From the NCBI GenBank assembly GCA_037176705.1, contig CM073886.1, positions 123,466,501 to 123,530,500 on the forward strand: a stretch of 64,000 bases of DNA, in the 5' to 3' direction. The notes beneath the pieces were generated by a model. The model saw nothing but the letters and a program-made list of their open reading frames with translations, was not told where the DNA came from and ran no database searches. The DNA comes from Molossus alvarezi (taxonomy: Eukaryota > Chordata > Mammalia > Chiroptera > Molossidae). This document shows positions 22,746 through 33,930 of the stretch, piece after piece; position 1 is the stretch's first letter, and every line of letters starts with the position of its first letter. The translations under genes were made by a program, and so were the position numbers.

Positions 22746-22999
22746 CACAGCTGGATTTTCAGGTTTAGAAGCTCAGCCTTCTTAGTCCACTAAGAGGACG
22801 AAGCTCTAGAGAATCAAGTCATGCAAATCAACTTGCAAGATTAATGGGTAATGCATGCACAATGTCATTTTACTTATTCAAGATGAGAAGTGGAGCAACC
22901 AACCCAACCAGGTGTTTTTGTTGGCTTGTCTGTGACCTCTTTCTGGAGGCCACGAAGAGTGGTCACTGGGCGCGTGGGCGCTTGAGTGTGAATCTTGCC

Positions 23000-23205
23000 T
23001 GGTTCTCTGTTTACTAACTGGACGGTCTCAGAAAAGTGGATCCATGTGCCTTTCGGGTCTACTTCCCTATCACTAGAAGGGAGACTAAAGTAAAACCTAC
23101 CTTCCTGGGTTGTGATGAGAATTAAATGAGAGAATACACCTCATATGTACTGCTTAGAATCGAAGTGGGTGCATAATAACACAGCAAATATTAGCTACTG
23201 TTCCT
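23000..23205 (+). repeat. MIR SINE
   Basis: The text 'gtgtgaatcttgcctggttc', then 'ctggacggtctcagaaaag' and 'gggttgtgatgagaattaaa', ending 'agcaaatattagctactg', follows the MIR consensus order. Confidence 0.75.
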
Positions 23206-23449
23206 AGAAGGGAAATCTACTTAAATAGCCAAGTTAGTATCAGAACAAAGGGAGTTCATCTTAAATGGATATTTTTTCAAGTTGCGTTAGCCCCATAAGT
23301 TACTGTTTATGTATTCATTGACTCAGTAGTTATTGATACCCACATAATTTCAGACATGACCAGAATCACGTGGTAGTCCTGCATCCCATAAATGTAAATG
23401 AATTCATGGATGGATACCGAAATGCAAATCCACAAATCAATCTGCCTTA

Positions 23450-23910
23450 TTGCACTCACCCAATTCTATCACCACTCCTGCTCCATCCCAGTTCTCGCCT
23501 TACTTTCAATGTAAAATGCTTCCAAATCAATTAAGGGAAAGCCCATCACTTCCAGGCCCTGCCTGCCCTGCCCATCTCCTCTCCCCACTGCTTTTTTGGC
23601 TTTCTGTTTACATACTCACAGTCTCTTTTCCTAATACCTCATATTCCTGACCCTCCTGCAATCTCTGTCATGCTGTTTCACCTGCCTGAAATTTTCCACC
23701 CCAACTCCTGGCCTGGCTCAAGTCTACTTGGGTTCAGAGAACCTGCCCTGACCCCCAGACTGGGTTAGATCCCTTCATCCCGTGATTGTAATTAAATGAT
23801 CATTGTTCACTGTATTCTTCCCGGGTAAAATCAGTGAGGACAAGGACCCTTCTTTCTTGTTCACCACTGAATCCCTTGTGCCCTCACATGGGTGTGTATC
23901 CCATCAGTGG
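23450..23910 (+). repeat. LINE-2 3' region
   Basis: L2-like pyrimidine-rich 3' text: 'ctgtttcacctgcctgaaat', 'ttggctcaagtctacttgg' region, 'gagaacctgccctgaccccc', and the end phrase 'gtgaggacaaggaccc', 'ttcaccactgaatcccttgt'. Confidence 0.65.
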
Positions 23911-24269
23911 TTGAATGAACGCATTTCATCTTCTCAGTAACCTATGTTGCCTCAGTGGAAAGCCAGAGCTGTGTATCCAAGTTACGTTTGGCAGAACAAG
24001 GTTCAAAATCAGGGCTTTTGATTTCCAAGCCCCCACTACCTCACACAGCTGCCACTTGGTTTTTGCAAGCTGCACACCTGTCTACATACGTCATCATTCT
24101 CCTTGGCTTAAAACTGCATTCCACATCTTCACCATTGCAGCCTTTTCTGTCCTGAGCTCTGGACATTTTCTTTCATTCTTGAGCCTGTCCAAACCTTCCC
24201 TGTTATATCTGGATCAATTGTTTACTGCTCTTGTTATCCTACAGTTCATCTTATCAAGATTTCTTTTCG

Positions 24270-24800
24270 CTCCTACAACCATGCAATCCTACTCCCAGAT
24301 GGATTCCCAACAGAATGTGTACATGTCTTCACCAAAAGGCATACCCTGGAATTTCCACAGCAGCACTACTCATAATAACCCCAAACTGGAAACTATGTAA
24401 ATACCCATCCAAGAAAACGAGATCAACTGTTCTAGATTCACACAATGGCCTATTATTTGACAATGAGAATGAAAGGTTTACAACCTTACCCAGCAAGATG
24501 GATGAATCTCACTAACAGTGTTGAGGGAAGCAAGTCAAGAACATGCCATATGATTCCATTTATATGAAGTTCTAAAGCTGGCAAAACTAATGCATTAAAA
24601 GTCAGGATAGTGGCTACTCTTGGAAGAGTGTTGGAGAAGGTGGTGCGGGACTGTCAGTACTGGTCATGTTCTGTTTCTTGATCTGGGCGCTAGTTAAGTA
24701 TTGGTGTTTCACTTGTGAAAATTCATCAGTGTGTACTGTTGACACGCTGTTCTTCATGGATATTGTACTTTAATAAAAGGTTTTACCAAAAATACTTCAT
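24270..24800 (+). mobile_element. Old LINE-1 3' end (L1M-like)
   Basis: It follows the order of L1 ORF2 end and 3' UTR: 'caatcctactcccagatgga', 'cacagcagcactactcataa', 'gatggatgaatctcactaac', 'tgattccatttatatgaagt', 'gttctgtttcttgatctggg', ending 'ttgtactttaataaaaggtt'. Broken in all frames. Confidence 0.85.
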
Positions 24801-25059
24801 ATCTGTTTGTTTCTGAATAGTTCAATCTGTAGACACCAGTTTGAAATCTAATTCTCCTGTCCAATGTGCTGGCCACCCATTTGCCCAGACGGGAACTTCC
24901 TATGAATGTAGAAGGTACACTTTGAATTGTTTAAGGCCTAAATTGGAAAAAATAGCCCCCAACTGAGACAACTAAAATATCCTCAGACAGTGCCAAATGT
25001 CCCCAGGGAGAAAAGTGAACCCAGTTGAGACCCACTGGCCTAAAAAGGCTGAGATGACC

Positions 25060-25555
25060 CCCTCGTCTGCATCAGTAGCCTGCTTCTTCTCTCATCCTCT
25101 GCTCTGCCCTCACTGGTATGAATCTGGCCATTCTGATCCTAGCTCGTCGTGGGATACACCAAGCATACTCATACCTCATAGCTTCTGCACCTACTATTTC
25201 TTCTGCCTGAAACATGCTTCTTCCAGGGATCTGCATGGCTCACTCCCTCACCTCCTTCAAGGACTTGCCCAAAGGTCACCTTCTCAGTGAAGCTTTACTT
25301 GACTACATTTAAAATTTTAATCCTCCACATTCCCCCATCTCTCTACTTTGCTTGTTTTTCTCCAGAACACTTATTACCCTCTAATCTAGAACAAAGTTTA
25401 TTTATTTTGTTTATCTTCAGTCTCTTCTATGACAATGTAAGATCCAAGGGGACAAGGAATTTGTTTTCTTCACTGCTGTATGCCCTGGGCTGTGAGCAGT
25501 ACCCAGCACACAGTAGGTGCTCAATTAAACCTTGTTGAATAAATAAATGAATAAA
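25060..25555 (+). repeat. LINE-2 3' end
   Basis: Clear L2 text: 'gaaacatgcttcttccaggg', 'atctgcatggctcactccct', 'cacctccttcaaggacttgc', 'aaaggtcaccttctcagtga', and the end 'acccagcacacagtaggtgc' with 'tcaattaaaccttgttgaat' and AATAAATGA repeats. Confidence 0.9.
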
Positions 25556-27489
25556 AGCGATGGCCCGATTCACAGTCTGACATGCATATGCAAGGCAATC
25601 AGTGAATATGAGTTCCCTTTCTCACTCTTCTGTGACCAAGTTACTGTTGTAATCAGATTGCTTCAGGGTTTAATCCCCATGCTTCTGTCTTCCTGCTCTC
25701 CTCGTAAACTCCACCACCAAGATTAGGGTCTGCTCCTTAGCCCAAGAGGGCGCCATGACTTTGGTTGACTAGTGCTCTTGATCCTGACTATCTCATTCCT
25801 TCTCATCACTTCTGGTCAGGCTTAGCCTAAACCTGACAGGAGACTCACCTGCTCGTATCATCGCTAGCCTTCCTAGAGCAGACTACTGGATGGCCACCTT
25901 CCCGTCCTAGACGCCCCAGATGCTGTGCCCCCCTCTGGGCCTGCCACGGTCCTCACCCCTCCCCTCCCACAGAAGCACCCCACCCACTGTTCTCCCAGAG
26001 GCAGAGGCAGGTCTGCTCTCCAGTTCTGACATGACCGCCCCACACCCCCAACCCCACACTTCGTTCTGTCCAGATCTTGGAAAAGCCGAAGGGAGATTAC
26101 ATCTCCCTCTTCTCTGCATATTTACCAAGAACCCTGAAATCGTGGCAAGCCTATTTTTCCATGAAAGGCTTGCCTGCAGTTTCTTGCTTCCACTTGACTG
26201 TCATGTGAGCCAGCACGCGGAGCCATAGAAACCTGACACGGCTCAAGAAGCAAACAAGCGTCAATGCCAAGAGTCGGCACGCAGTCAGAGCCTCGAGTGA
26301 AGGAGGACTGGAAGCCGGTTGGTCATCGCTTTCACTGCCTTAACATGACATTCCAGTTCTGCTGGCAGGCCTCACAGTAGTGTCTGCAGGGACTCACGAA
26401 GACACAGTGGTTAGTTACCTGTGATAAGAAAAGATCAGGTAACCAAACACAGAATATTTTTACCTCAAGCTTGCGAGTGTGCCTGTTGTGGGGCGGGGTC
26501 TGAGCAAAACCCAGACACGCACAAAGCACAGACTTGTGAAGATTGGTAAAGCGACACCCTGAAAATGAAATTTTTACCTTGAAATAGATCTGTAGACAAA
26601 ATCCCTAAGTGCTCACATAAGCGAAACAGTTGATGGAGCCATAATGCATTTGTCTGAGATAACACTGGAAATCGTTTATCAAGCTGTCTGTGGAATGCAT
26701 GATTTGACAACATAAACAGATATTTGAAGTTATAAGGATTTCTTCAGCAGTACGAGGAATTCAAGGACGCCAGTTGCAAAGGCTATTATAATTTGGTTTC
26801 TGGACATCTGGCCATGGTATCCAGGCAACTTACTCCCCACCCTCCTCTCTCGTTCCATTCTGACAGTTTTTCTACAAGCTACCAAAGGAAGGGACTGACA
26901 CAGATGAGCCCTCCACGCCCTGGAACTTTTCGGTTCTTCAACACTATGTCATGGCGACCACGTATCACCTTCATAATGGTCAGTAGGTTACAGGGGCAAG
27001 AGTCTGGCTTCCTGGCTGGTTTTGTGCTTTCTGCGATAGTCTGAGAACAATAAATATACTTGTTACTGTGTCGCTCCTGCAGAGGAGGAAAGGTAACGTG
27101 AGAAGGGCAGAAGACGCTCGATCTGTATAATCACACAAGTTATACCGAGTACATGCATTGGAGGTATTTCTCCGCGCAGTCAGATGTTGAAATCTTGAAC
27201 CCGAAGCTGTCGACAACTAGAAAGAATGTAATAGTCTTCCTAAAGTCATTTTATTCATTGTGCTGCACTTCATATTTTGAGCATTAACAAATAAACATAG
27301 ATGTTATGTGTTCATCAAATAAGAAGCAACATTTTTTTTTTAAGTCTCATTTTTGGAATTACCCAAGTTTCTGGTAAAATACCCAAATATCTAGATCTGG
27401 GCAAAACTCCAAGTTGTCTCAGAAATGACTCCAAGTGCTTCAGTGAGTGGTGGCATAATGCAAAACATGTGGGTACTGTGCTGAGTCAT
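25556..27489. other. Unassigned sequence
   Basis: No known gene. It carries a consensus minus-strand donor near 25852 and a cysteine-rich minus-strand frame behind an acceptor-like site at 26332-26418; both are treated as findings only. Confidence 0.4.
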
Positions 27490-27600
27490 TAATTACTGAC
27501 ATTCATTACCCACTTGCATACAAGGCGTCGTGCTAACAAATTACATACACAAAGCCCCGAGAAGAGGAGCCTGAACAGACCAGTGGGACAAGCAGAGGAA
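27490..27600 (+). repeat. MIR fragment
   Basis: The phrase 'attacccacttgcatacaag', then 'gcgtcgtgctaacaaattac', corresponds to the MIR text 'cctactatgtgccaggcactgtgctaggcactttacatac'. Diverged. Confidence 0.45.
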
Positions 27601-30220
27601 GCTGTCCTTGGGCAAACGATTCAGGTCAACGGAGGAACATCTTTGTAAACGTCCTTCCCCGAAAATTGTCCCACAACAATAAATGAGTGAAACTATGAGC
27701 TATAAATAGAAACGCACCACAGAGTCCAAAACCTTGTTTTATTACACAGACACTTGATGTGTAGCATCTTGGTTAAAAGTCACAAGTGAGTCAACTGGCG
27801 TCATAATGAAGACCGAACTGCTTTCTCTGTGGTATTTGGAGAACTCCTGGTAGCAAATGGCTCTGATTCCAGCCTCTAGTAATTGACTTAAAGGGACAAG
27901 AGCTTGGCAGCATTTTCCTCATTAAACTTTATGCATCTGCAGAAAATATGGCTTTTATGCAAACTAAATATTTGTGAATTTAAAGCAAGGTTAATAGGAA
28001 TGTAGATTCAACAAATCTAGTGGGAACATTTTATTAACAGGCACCCTTGAAGTAGAAAGCACAGGTTCCTATGGCGGCAGTTAGAACTATCAGGGATCCA
28101 CAGCACTGAATTCCTCCCTGAAAGGAATAGATACCATCTGCTTACTTCAAACACTTTGGGCTAAATGCTTGCTTTACATATTTTAGAAAAAGATCTCTGG
28201 GGGAAAGAATCCAGTGTCCCCTTCCAGTCAGATCGCTGGTGCACAGCGGAAGAAATGTCATCAAGTCTACAGTGGAAAGAATGAATGTTCCCTGCCAGTC
28301 TTCATTACCTTCTTGCTGCTGGGAACAGTGCCCTAATGATGGGGGGGGGGTGCATTTGTGACTCAGGTAGTTGCAATGTCCTCCCTGTCTCTAGAGCTGG
28401 GTACATGGCCCAGTCAAGGCATTTCTAGCCATAGAAATCAAGTCAGAGATTGGCCTTCCCGAATCAGACCAGTTGGGGATCCGCAACTTGGTAGCTTCCG
28501 TCTTGCTCCTCATGGGAGAGTTGCCTGAGAACGAACCTAATGTGGAGCAAGGCAGAGTTCAGAGGTGGAAAGGCACCTCTGAGCCATCTTTTGAGCATCT
28601 AGATCCAACTATAAATGAATATAGTTGACTGACACCCTCATTCTGTCTATGTCCAGGTCATTCCCTGCCCAGGACTTCTGCCTGGTCACAACCTGCCCAA
28701 CTTCCCTGTTGGAAAGCACTGTCCCCAGACTCTTCAGAGGGTGCCTTGCCTGCTGGGTCCCCCTCCCAGGAAATCTGCACCCCATCATCGTCTCCCCCTT
28801 TTTTCCACTCTTGACACCTTCCCTAAGGCGGATCTGGTCTTCAGTTCTAACACGTCCTGTTCATTCAACCAGCAACTAAACTTCATTCTCCCAAAACCAG
28901 GGACATTTCAATTCTGTAATCAATAATTTTTCCCCCCTAAGGAGGTTTGAATGAGGTTTCTATCACTGGCAACTGAAATAACCCTTTATCTTCATTGGTA
29001 ACAGAAGTTAATCTTTTTAGAAAAGATTTATTTATTTTTATAAAGAGCCAAGGGTCCCTTAGAGCCAGGCTTTTTGAATAAGACAGGCATCCAAACATGA
29101 GAGTTCCATTTTGTACATAAAATATCTTACATTACAATACAATGAAATATAATGAACATAAACTAAAATGTGATGAAACTAATACATGTCTCTAGTTATT
29201 CAAAAGAGGAGTCTCCTTACATTGGAACGGGCTTTATTTAAATACATGTTATCATATAATTGTTCGTCAAATGAGTGTCACTAAAGCAAAATACTCTCCC
29301 AGGTACAGTTGACTGATCACCTGCATTGATGTGATCTCAGGAGGCTGGCTTAAAATTCAGATTCCTTGAACCCCTTCTCGGCCCATGTAATCAGAATATC
29401 TGGGAATTGGGCCTGGAAATGTTCGTGTTGGCCAAATATCAGGCACTTTCTATGCATACACGAGTATGTGTGCCATTAAGACCTATTTCCTATATATATT
29501 TTTTAGTTCACCTTCAAGTGTTACTGCCTGAACCTTAAGAATAATTCTAAGAACATCTCATCATTTATTAGATTGAAACTGAATGAGTGCACCTGTGAAA
29601 AGCAGTAAGGTTCAGGTCATTTGGGAATGCTTAGAGGAAGGATGTAGGCAGGGTGGGCCAAGTTAGCTGCACTAACAACCAACATTTAATGGCTTCCAAC
29701 TTGAAAGGTTTATTTCTTATGCATTTACATTTTCACTATGAGACACAGCAGAACTCTGGGTTTGGGGACATACATTCTCTCTGGAACATAGCTGGTCTTG
29801 TGGCAGCGGGTAGGCAGGGGTGGACTACAGGCTGCTGTGAATGTGTCTGCTCGGAAGTGACACATGCTACCTGCAGACACACAACGTTGGCAAAGAAGGT
29901 CACATAACCACTCTGGTGTTCAGTAGAGTAGGGAAGGATAATCCTACAGGAAAAGGATGGTGTAGGGAGAGGCAGCAAATATTTTGAACAGAAATATACT
30001 CTACCACTTAGGACATCTGATAAAGTAGGTCATGTGGTCTTGGAAAAAAAGGCGGGGGTTACTCTATGGTCACATAAGATTGAAAACTGCTGCATACTAT
30101 TGTCACCCCCGGAGCTACACAGTGCAAATCAGTGTATTAAAGGTTCTTAGAAACCCTGCAATGGGGAAAAAATTTATTGTTTAACCCCATGTTTTAAAGT
30201 TTTTGTTTGTTGTTTGTTTT
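27601..30220. other. Unassigned non-coding sequence
   Basis: No gene recognised. An AT-rich block at 27910-28030 carries two octamer-type motifs (see findings). A G10 run is at 28341-28350. An old MER-type 'acttgaaaggtttatttctt' stretch is at about 29650-29780. Confidence 0.4.
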
Positions 30221-30305
30221 GGTACATGCCCCTAGCAGGAACCGAACCCGGGACTCTCTGGCCCGCAGGCCAACATTCCAACCGCTGAGCCAAACTGGCC
30301 AGGGC
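30221..30305 (-). mobile_element. Mini-Ves: tRNA-related half only
   Basis: Only the first 85 or so bases of Ves are present, reading (plus strand) 'ggtacatgcccctagcagga', 'accgaacccgggactctc', up to 'ccaaactggccagggc'. The part after the B box, the CT-rich region and the normal tail are absent. Instead an A/C-rich tail on the element strand follows (plus-strand 30196-30220). Flanks 'taaagtttttgtttg' and 'taagtttgttttg' may be target duplications. Confidence 0.8.
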
Positions 30306-30570
30306 TAAGTTTGTTTTGTTTTTTTAATGCTCTATGATTTTTAAATATATTGTTTTGTTTCCATGGCACCCTTTTCAAACACCAACTCAATAGACCTCAA
30401 CACTCTGAGGTGCACTGGACAAAGGTGTCATTTGTACTGTAGACAAAATAATATTTTCTGCTTCTCCTACTACAAGGCATGCATGTGGGATATTCCTGGT
30501 AGAATATTGCATAATAAATTCTGTGTAGCTTCAAGCTATTTGTATGTAAAAAAAAAAAAAAAAAAAAAAA
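30306..30570 (+). pseudogene. Possible 3' tail of a processed retrocopy
   Basis: A polyadenylation signal AATAAA at 30513-30518 is followed 29 bases later by an uninterrupted run of 23 A (30548-30570). That spacing is what a reverse-transcribed mRNA 3' end would leave. The upstream 185 bp are not recognised and there is no convincing target duplication, so the source and 5' limit are unknown. An unassigned L1 or a chance A run is the alternative. Confidence 0.35.
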
Positions 30571-31679
30571 TCCTGGTTTTCTACTAAGTCATCAAAAACT
30601 AGGGGAATTCTATGCAAATATCTTTACTATTATTCTAACTAGTTTTGGTGGTGAAATTTAATAGTGTCTCTGGAGAGCACATAAGTGAATCGAAGAAACT
30701 GGTTTTTCCAGGTACAGGAGCGTTGCAGAAACGCTTTTCCTTTTAAATCTTTCTCAGAACCATGTTTGGAATCAGGCAATTCCTATACATGGAAGTAATG
30801 CACTTTTTTTTTTCTTCATTTATGGGAACCTGCCATTTTAAAAGTTCATAGCAGTTTTGTAGTTACCAATAAGCATAAAAGTACTGAACTCTGTAAGGGT
30901 CATGACTGGGAAAGCTCATTTCTCTGCCTCCATCGGGTGTACCCTCGCACCTCCACTGGGATGCTGCTGAAATACACTGTTTACGTCCCTGTGTACGTGG
31001 AGGTTCTTGTTTCTCAAAGTCCCAGGTGGCTGGGACATGCCACAAGTGGAGGTGGCTGTGGTCACCTCCTGATGTGGTCACTTCCAGTTTTAAGTCACAC
31101 TGGTGGTGAACACCTATTTGAAAACCCATCCTCTGTTCTCTGACTCCTTTCTTGCCTGTATCACTGCCTCTCTGTCTTTCCCTGGCTCCCCCTTCTCCAT
31201 CTACTCCTTAAGTAATGGGGTGCTTCTGATTTCTGCCCGGGGTCATCTTCTCAACTTGCTCTCTACACCTGCTCGGGGAATCAGTCTGCTCCCTGGCCTT
31301 CTGCCCACCTGGCTCTGTCTCCACCCCACATCGCTCCCGAGCCTTGGTACCATATTCTAACTGCCCCCAGGTCATCTGCACTTGGTATTGCATATTTGTC
31401 TCAAAATTAACATTTCCCCAGTTTCTTTATTTTCCTCTCCAAACTTGTGTTCCCAATCATTGTTTCACCACGTATGTAGTCTCCGAAGTTAATAAATGGG
31501 GCGTTCTCTCTGCCCCCCCCATTTCTCTCATCCCTGTGTTTCCGCTCGTGTTCGTGTTCTGTGCAATCTCAGCAGTACGACAGCTGAGACATTCTCTGTC
31601 ACACACTGCCTTCACTCAGGTGCTGAGGACCATGTCCCTTGATTCTGAGAATGTGATATTGTGGTGAAGAGTGTGGATG
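30571..31679. other. Unassigned sequence
   Basis: No gene seen. The part at 31140-31500 is pyrimidine-rich and L2-like, but the match is weak. Confidence 0.4.
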
Positions 31680-31885
31680 CTGGCACCCAGCTGACTTGGG
31701 ATGAAATCTAGACTCTTGTGGAGTGACCAGGCCAAATTATTTAACCTACCCGTGCCTCAGTTTCCTTACCCATTAAAAAAGGATCATTATAATACCTGCC
31801 CAATGGGGTTGTGAGGATTACTTTGGTAAATGTATACAAAATGCCTGGCAGACAGTAAGTGCACAGTAAATATTAGTTACTAATA
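31680..31885 (+). repeat. MIR SINE
   Basis: Clear MIR order: 'gacttgggatgaaatctaga', 'ccgtgcctcagtttccttac', 'aatacctgcccaatggggtt', 'gtgaggattactttggtaaa', 'aatgcctggcagacagtaag'. Confidence 0.85.
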
Positions 31886-31899
31886 TTACAACACCTCTT

Positions 31900-32190
31900 T
31901 GCTGGTACTAGTCTCTTTCTACTTCCGTTATAATTATCTTCCTGAGAAACAAATCTTGTCATGTCCCTCCTTAGCTTCTACTGGCCTTCTACCATTTAAA
32001 GAATAAAGTTCAACTTTCTTAGTTGGACATTTGACTCTGTAAAGATCTGTTCCTAAGCTGCTCTCTGGCTTCGTTTCTGGCTGCTGAGGCTCTAAACACC
32101 GAGTCTGTATTCTGGGCCATGAAAACTTCCCACCATTCCTCAGATGCTTCATGGCCATTCCCAGTTCTGCCCCTCTGCATATGCTACTTC
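31900..32190 (+). repeat. LINE-2 fragment
   Basis: L2 text 'gtccctccttagcttctact', 'ggccttctaccatttaaaga', 'ataaagttcaactttcttag', then 'ttcccagttctgcccctctg'. The 3' end gives way at about 32195 to another old repeat beginning 'ggctgctgctgtaacgacc'. Confidence 0.7.
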
Positions 32191-33088
32191 GTGTGAGTCA
32201 GCTTCCCAGGCTGCTGCTGTAACGACCATCCCCAGGCCGCGGTGGTTTTCACCAACCCAGGTTTATTTCCTCTTGTTGCATCACACGTCTGCAGCTCTGC
32301 TCCGAGAGTCTTCTTCACTCGGAGAAGCCCCTTTCTGAAGGCAGCGATGTTGGAAAGCTGACTCTGAAGGCTTTGCTCAGAGGTGCCACGACACCCTTCG
32401 TGCACTTTCTTGGCCAAAGCAAGTCACATGACCAAGCCTGACCTTCCCTGGGACAGGGAAACAGGGAAATATCAACCTCTCCCAGGGAGATGGAGCAAAC
32501 AGAAACAGTGATACCATCTCCCATTTCCCTATCTCTGAAATGCCACCATATGTCTCTCTTTGTCCCCATTCTTCACAGGCTTCAAAGCTGTGCTGTCATG
32601 TCCTTTGTGAAGTTTTCCTGCGGGCACCAGGCACTGCTTTTCATTCTCTAAGGAAGCTGGCCTCATTTCTAAGAAACAGTGTCTGTTGACATCTCCCTTT
32701 GCCTCAGTTCTTTGATTGTCTGTCCCCCATGCCAAGCATCTCAGTACTCAGAACATGCCAGCAAGGTGAATGAGCAAGGCAGTCTGCTGCTTCGCCACGT
32801 ATCAGCCAAGGCTGGGAAGCTTTTCTGCCCGAACGTGGTAGGTGGCCGAGCAATTCCTTCACGCAGGCAGAAGGGAGACGCCAGTGAGGAAGCCAGTTTG
32901 CTTGTTTTATCTCGATGCCCACCAAATACAGAGATCATTTTCTTATTTTGCTTTCAGTCCATTGCTACGTACCAAGAATCAATGCCTTGAAAAGAGACTG
33001 TTGTGCATATGCCTTGGGCATTTATACACACGCAACACTCCAATGAAAACAGATCATGCCCACACAGCATTTGTCAGAACTTTGCCTC
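32191..33088. other. Old decayed repeat and unassigned sequence
   Basis: 32195-32580 resembles a common mammalian repeat of the 'gctgctgtaacaaaatacc' type whose family name I cannot fix. The rest, up to the Ves insertion, has no recognised feature. Confidence 0.35.
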
Positions 33089-33103
33089 AAATCAGATTAT
33101 CTG

Positions 33104-33361
33104 GCCCTGGCCGGTTTGGCTCAGTGGTTAGAGCGTCCGCCTGCGGTCTGGAGGGACCCGGGTTCGGTTCCCGCTAAGGGCACGTACCTCGGTTGCAGTT
33201 TGTCACCGGCCCTGGTTGGTCGTGCGGGTGGCAGCCACTCGATGTGTCCCTTTCACATCGATGTTTCCCTCTCTCTCTCTTCCTCTCTCTCCCTCCTACT
33301 CTGTCTGTACAAAAAATGGAAAAATGTCCTCGGATGAGGATAAAAAAAAAAAAAGAAAAAA
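33104..33361 (+). mobile_element. Ves SINE, young, perfect 15-bp target site duplication
   Basis: It is full length from 'gccctggccggtttggctca' to 'cctcggatgaggataaaaaa' with most CpG sites intact ('agcgtccgcctgcggtctgg', 'acccgggttcggttcccgc'). The 15-mer AAATCAGATTATCTG is identical at 33089-33103 and 33362-33376. With the 3377 copy this is one of the two most recent-looking insertions. Confidence 0.97.
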
Positions 33362-33479
33362 AAATCAGATTATCTGTTGAAAAGACGATACTAGCAAAAA
33401 TCATCTTAATGCGCTATCAGTAAGTTTCATCTCTGATAGACTTCGAAGAAGGCACTAAATCAAATTGCTGAGGTATTCT

Positions 33480-33774
33480 GTTTCACCTCCTAAGTGTTGC
33501 AGATGCATGCCTGTCATCTCCTGCCCAGCGCTGTCTCAGTCCAGGATCTCATCACTTCTCACCTGCATGTGCCTGCTACCCCCACCTGGTGTCCCTCTGC
33601 CCGAATGCCCTCCCGCCTCTCTCTCAGCCTCCCTCCAACCAAGACCTGTTCATCCCGCGTCACCCTCCTTCCGGAACTTGCCCCAATGCCCTCTCTTCCC
33701 CATCCTCCAACAGAGTGAACTCCTGTCCCGTGTAAGTTCTTATTGCCGTGTTTTATCAAATCGCATCGTGATTC

Positions 33775-33813
<39 letters not shown>

Positions 33814-33930
33814 TCTTAATGGAATAAGAGCCTTTTGAGAGTAGGTACTGCTCCATCCAATTCCTCTCTAGACTCAGAGCAAAGTGCCTGTGCACGTACT
33901 TAAGATGCTCAATTAGTGTCGATTAGATCG
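33480..33930 (+). repeat. LINE-2 3' region
   Basis: L2-like text: 'cctgcccagcgctgtctcag', 'cgcgtcaccctccttccgga', then after a TG microsatellite 'gagccttttgagagtaggta' and 'ctcagagcaaagtgcctgtg', with 'cttaagatgctcaattagtg' at the end. Confidence 0.65.
33777..33813. repeat. (TG)n microsatellite
   Basis: An uninterrupted run of about 18 TG units sits inside the L2 element. Likely length-polymorphic. Confidence 0.97.

Noticed and set aside
27701..27709. TATAAATAG, a good TATA box
   Set aside because: AT-rich motif with no CpG, initiator or exon nearby; expected by chance several times in 64 kb.
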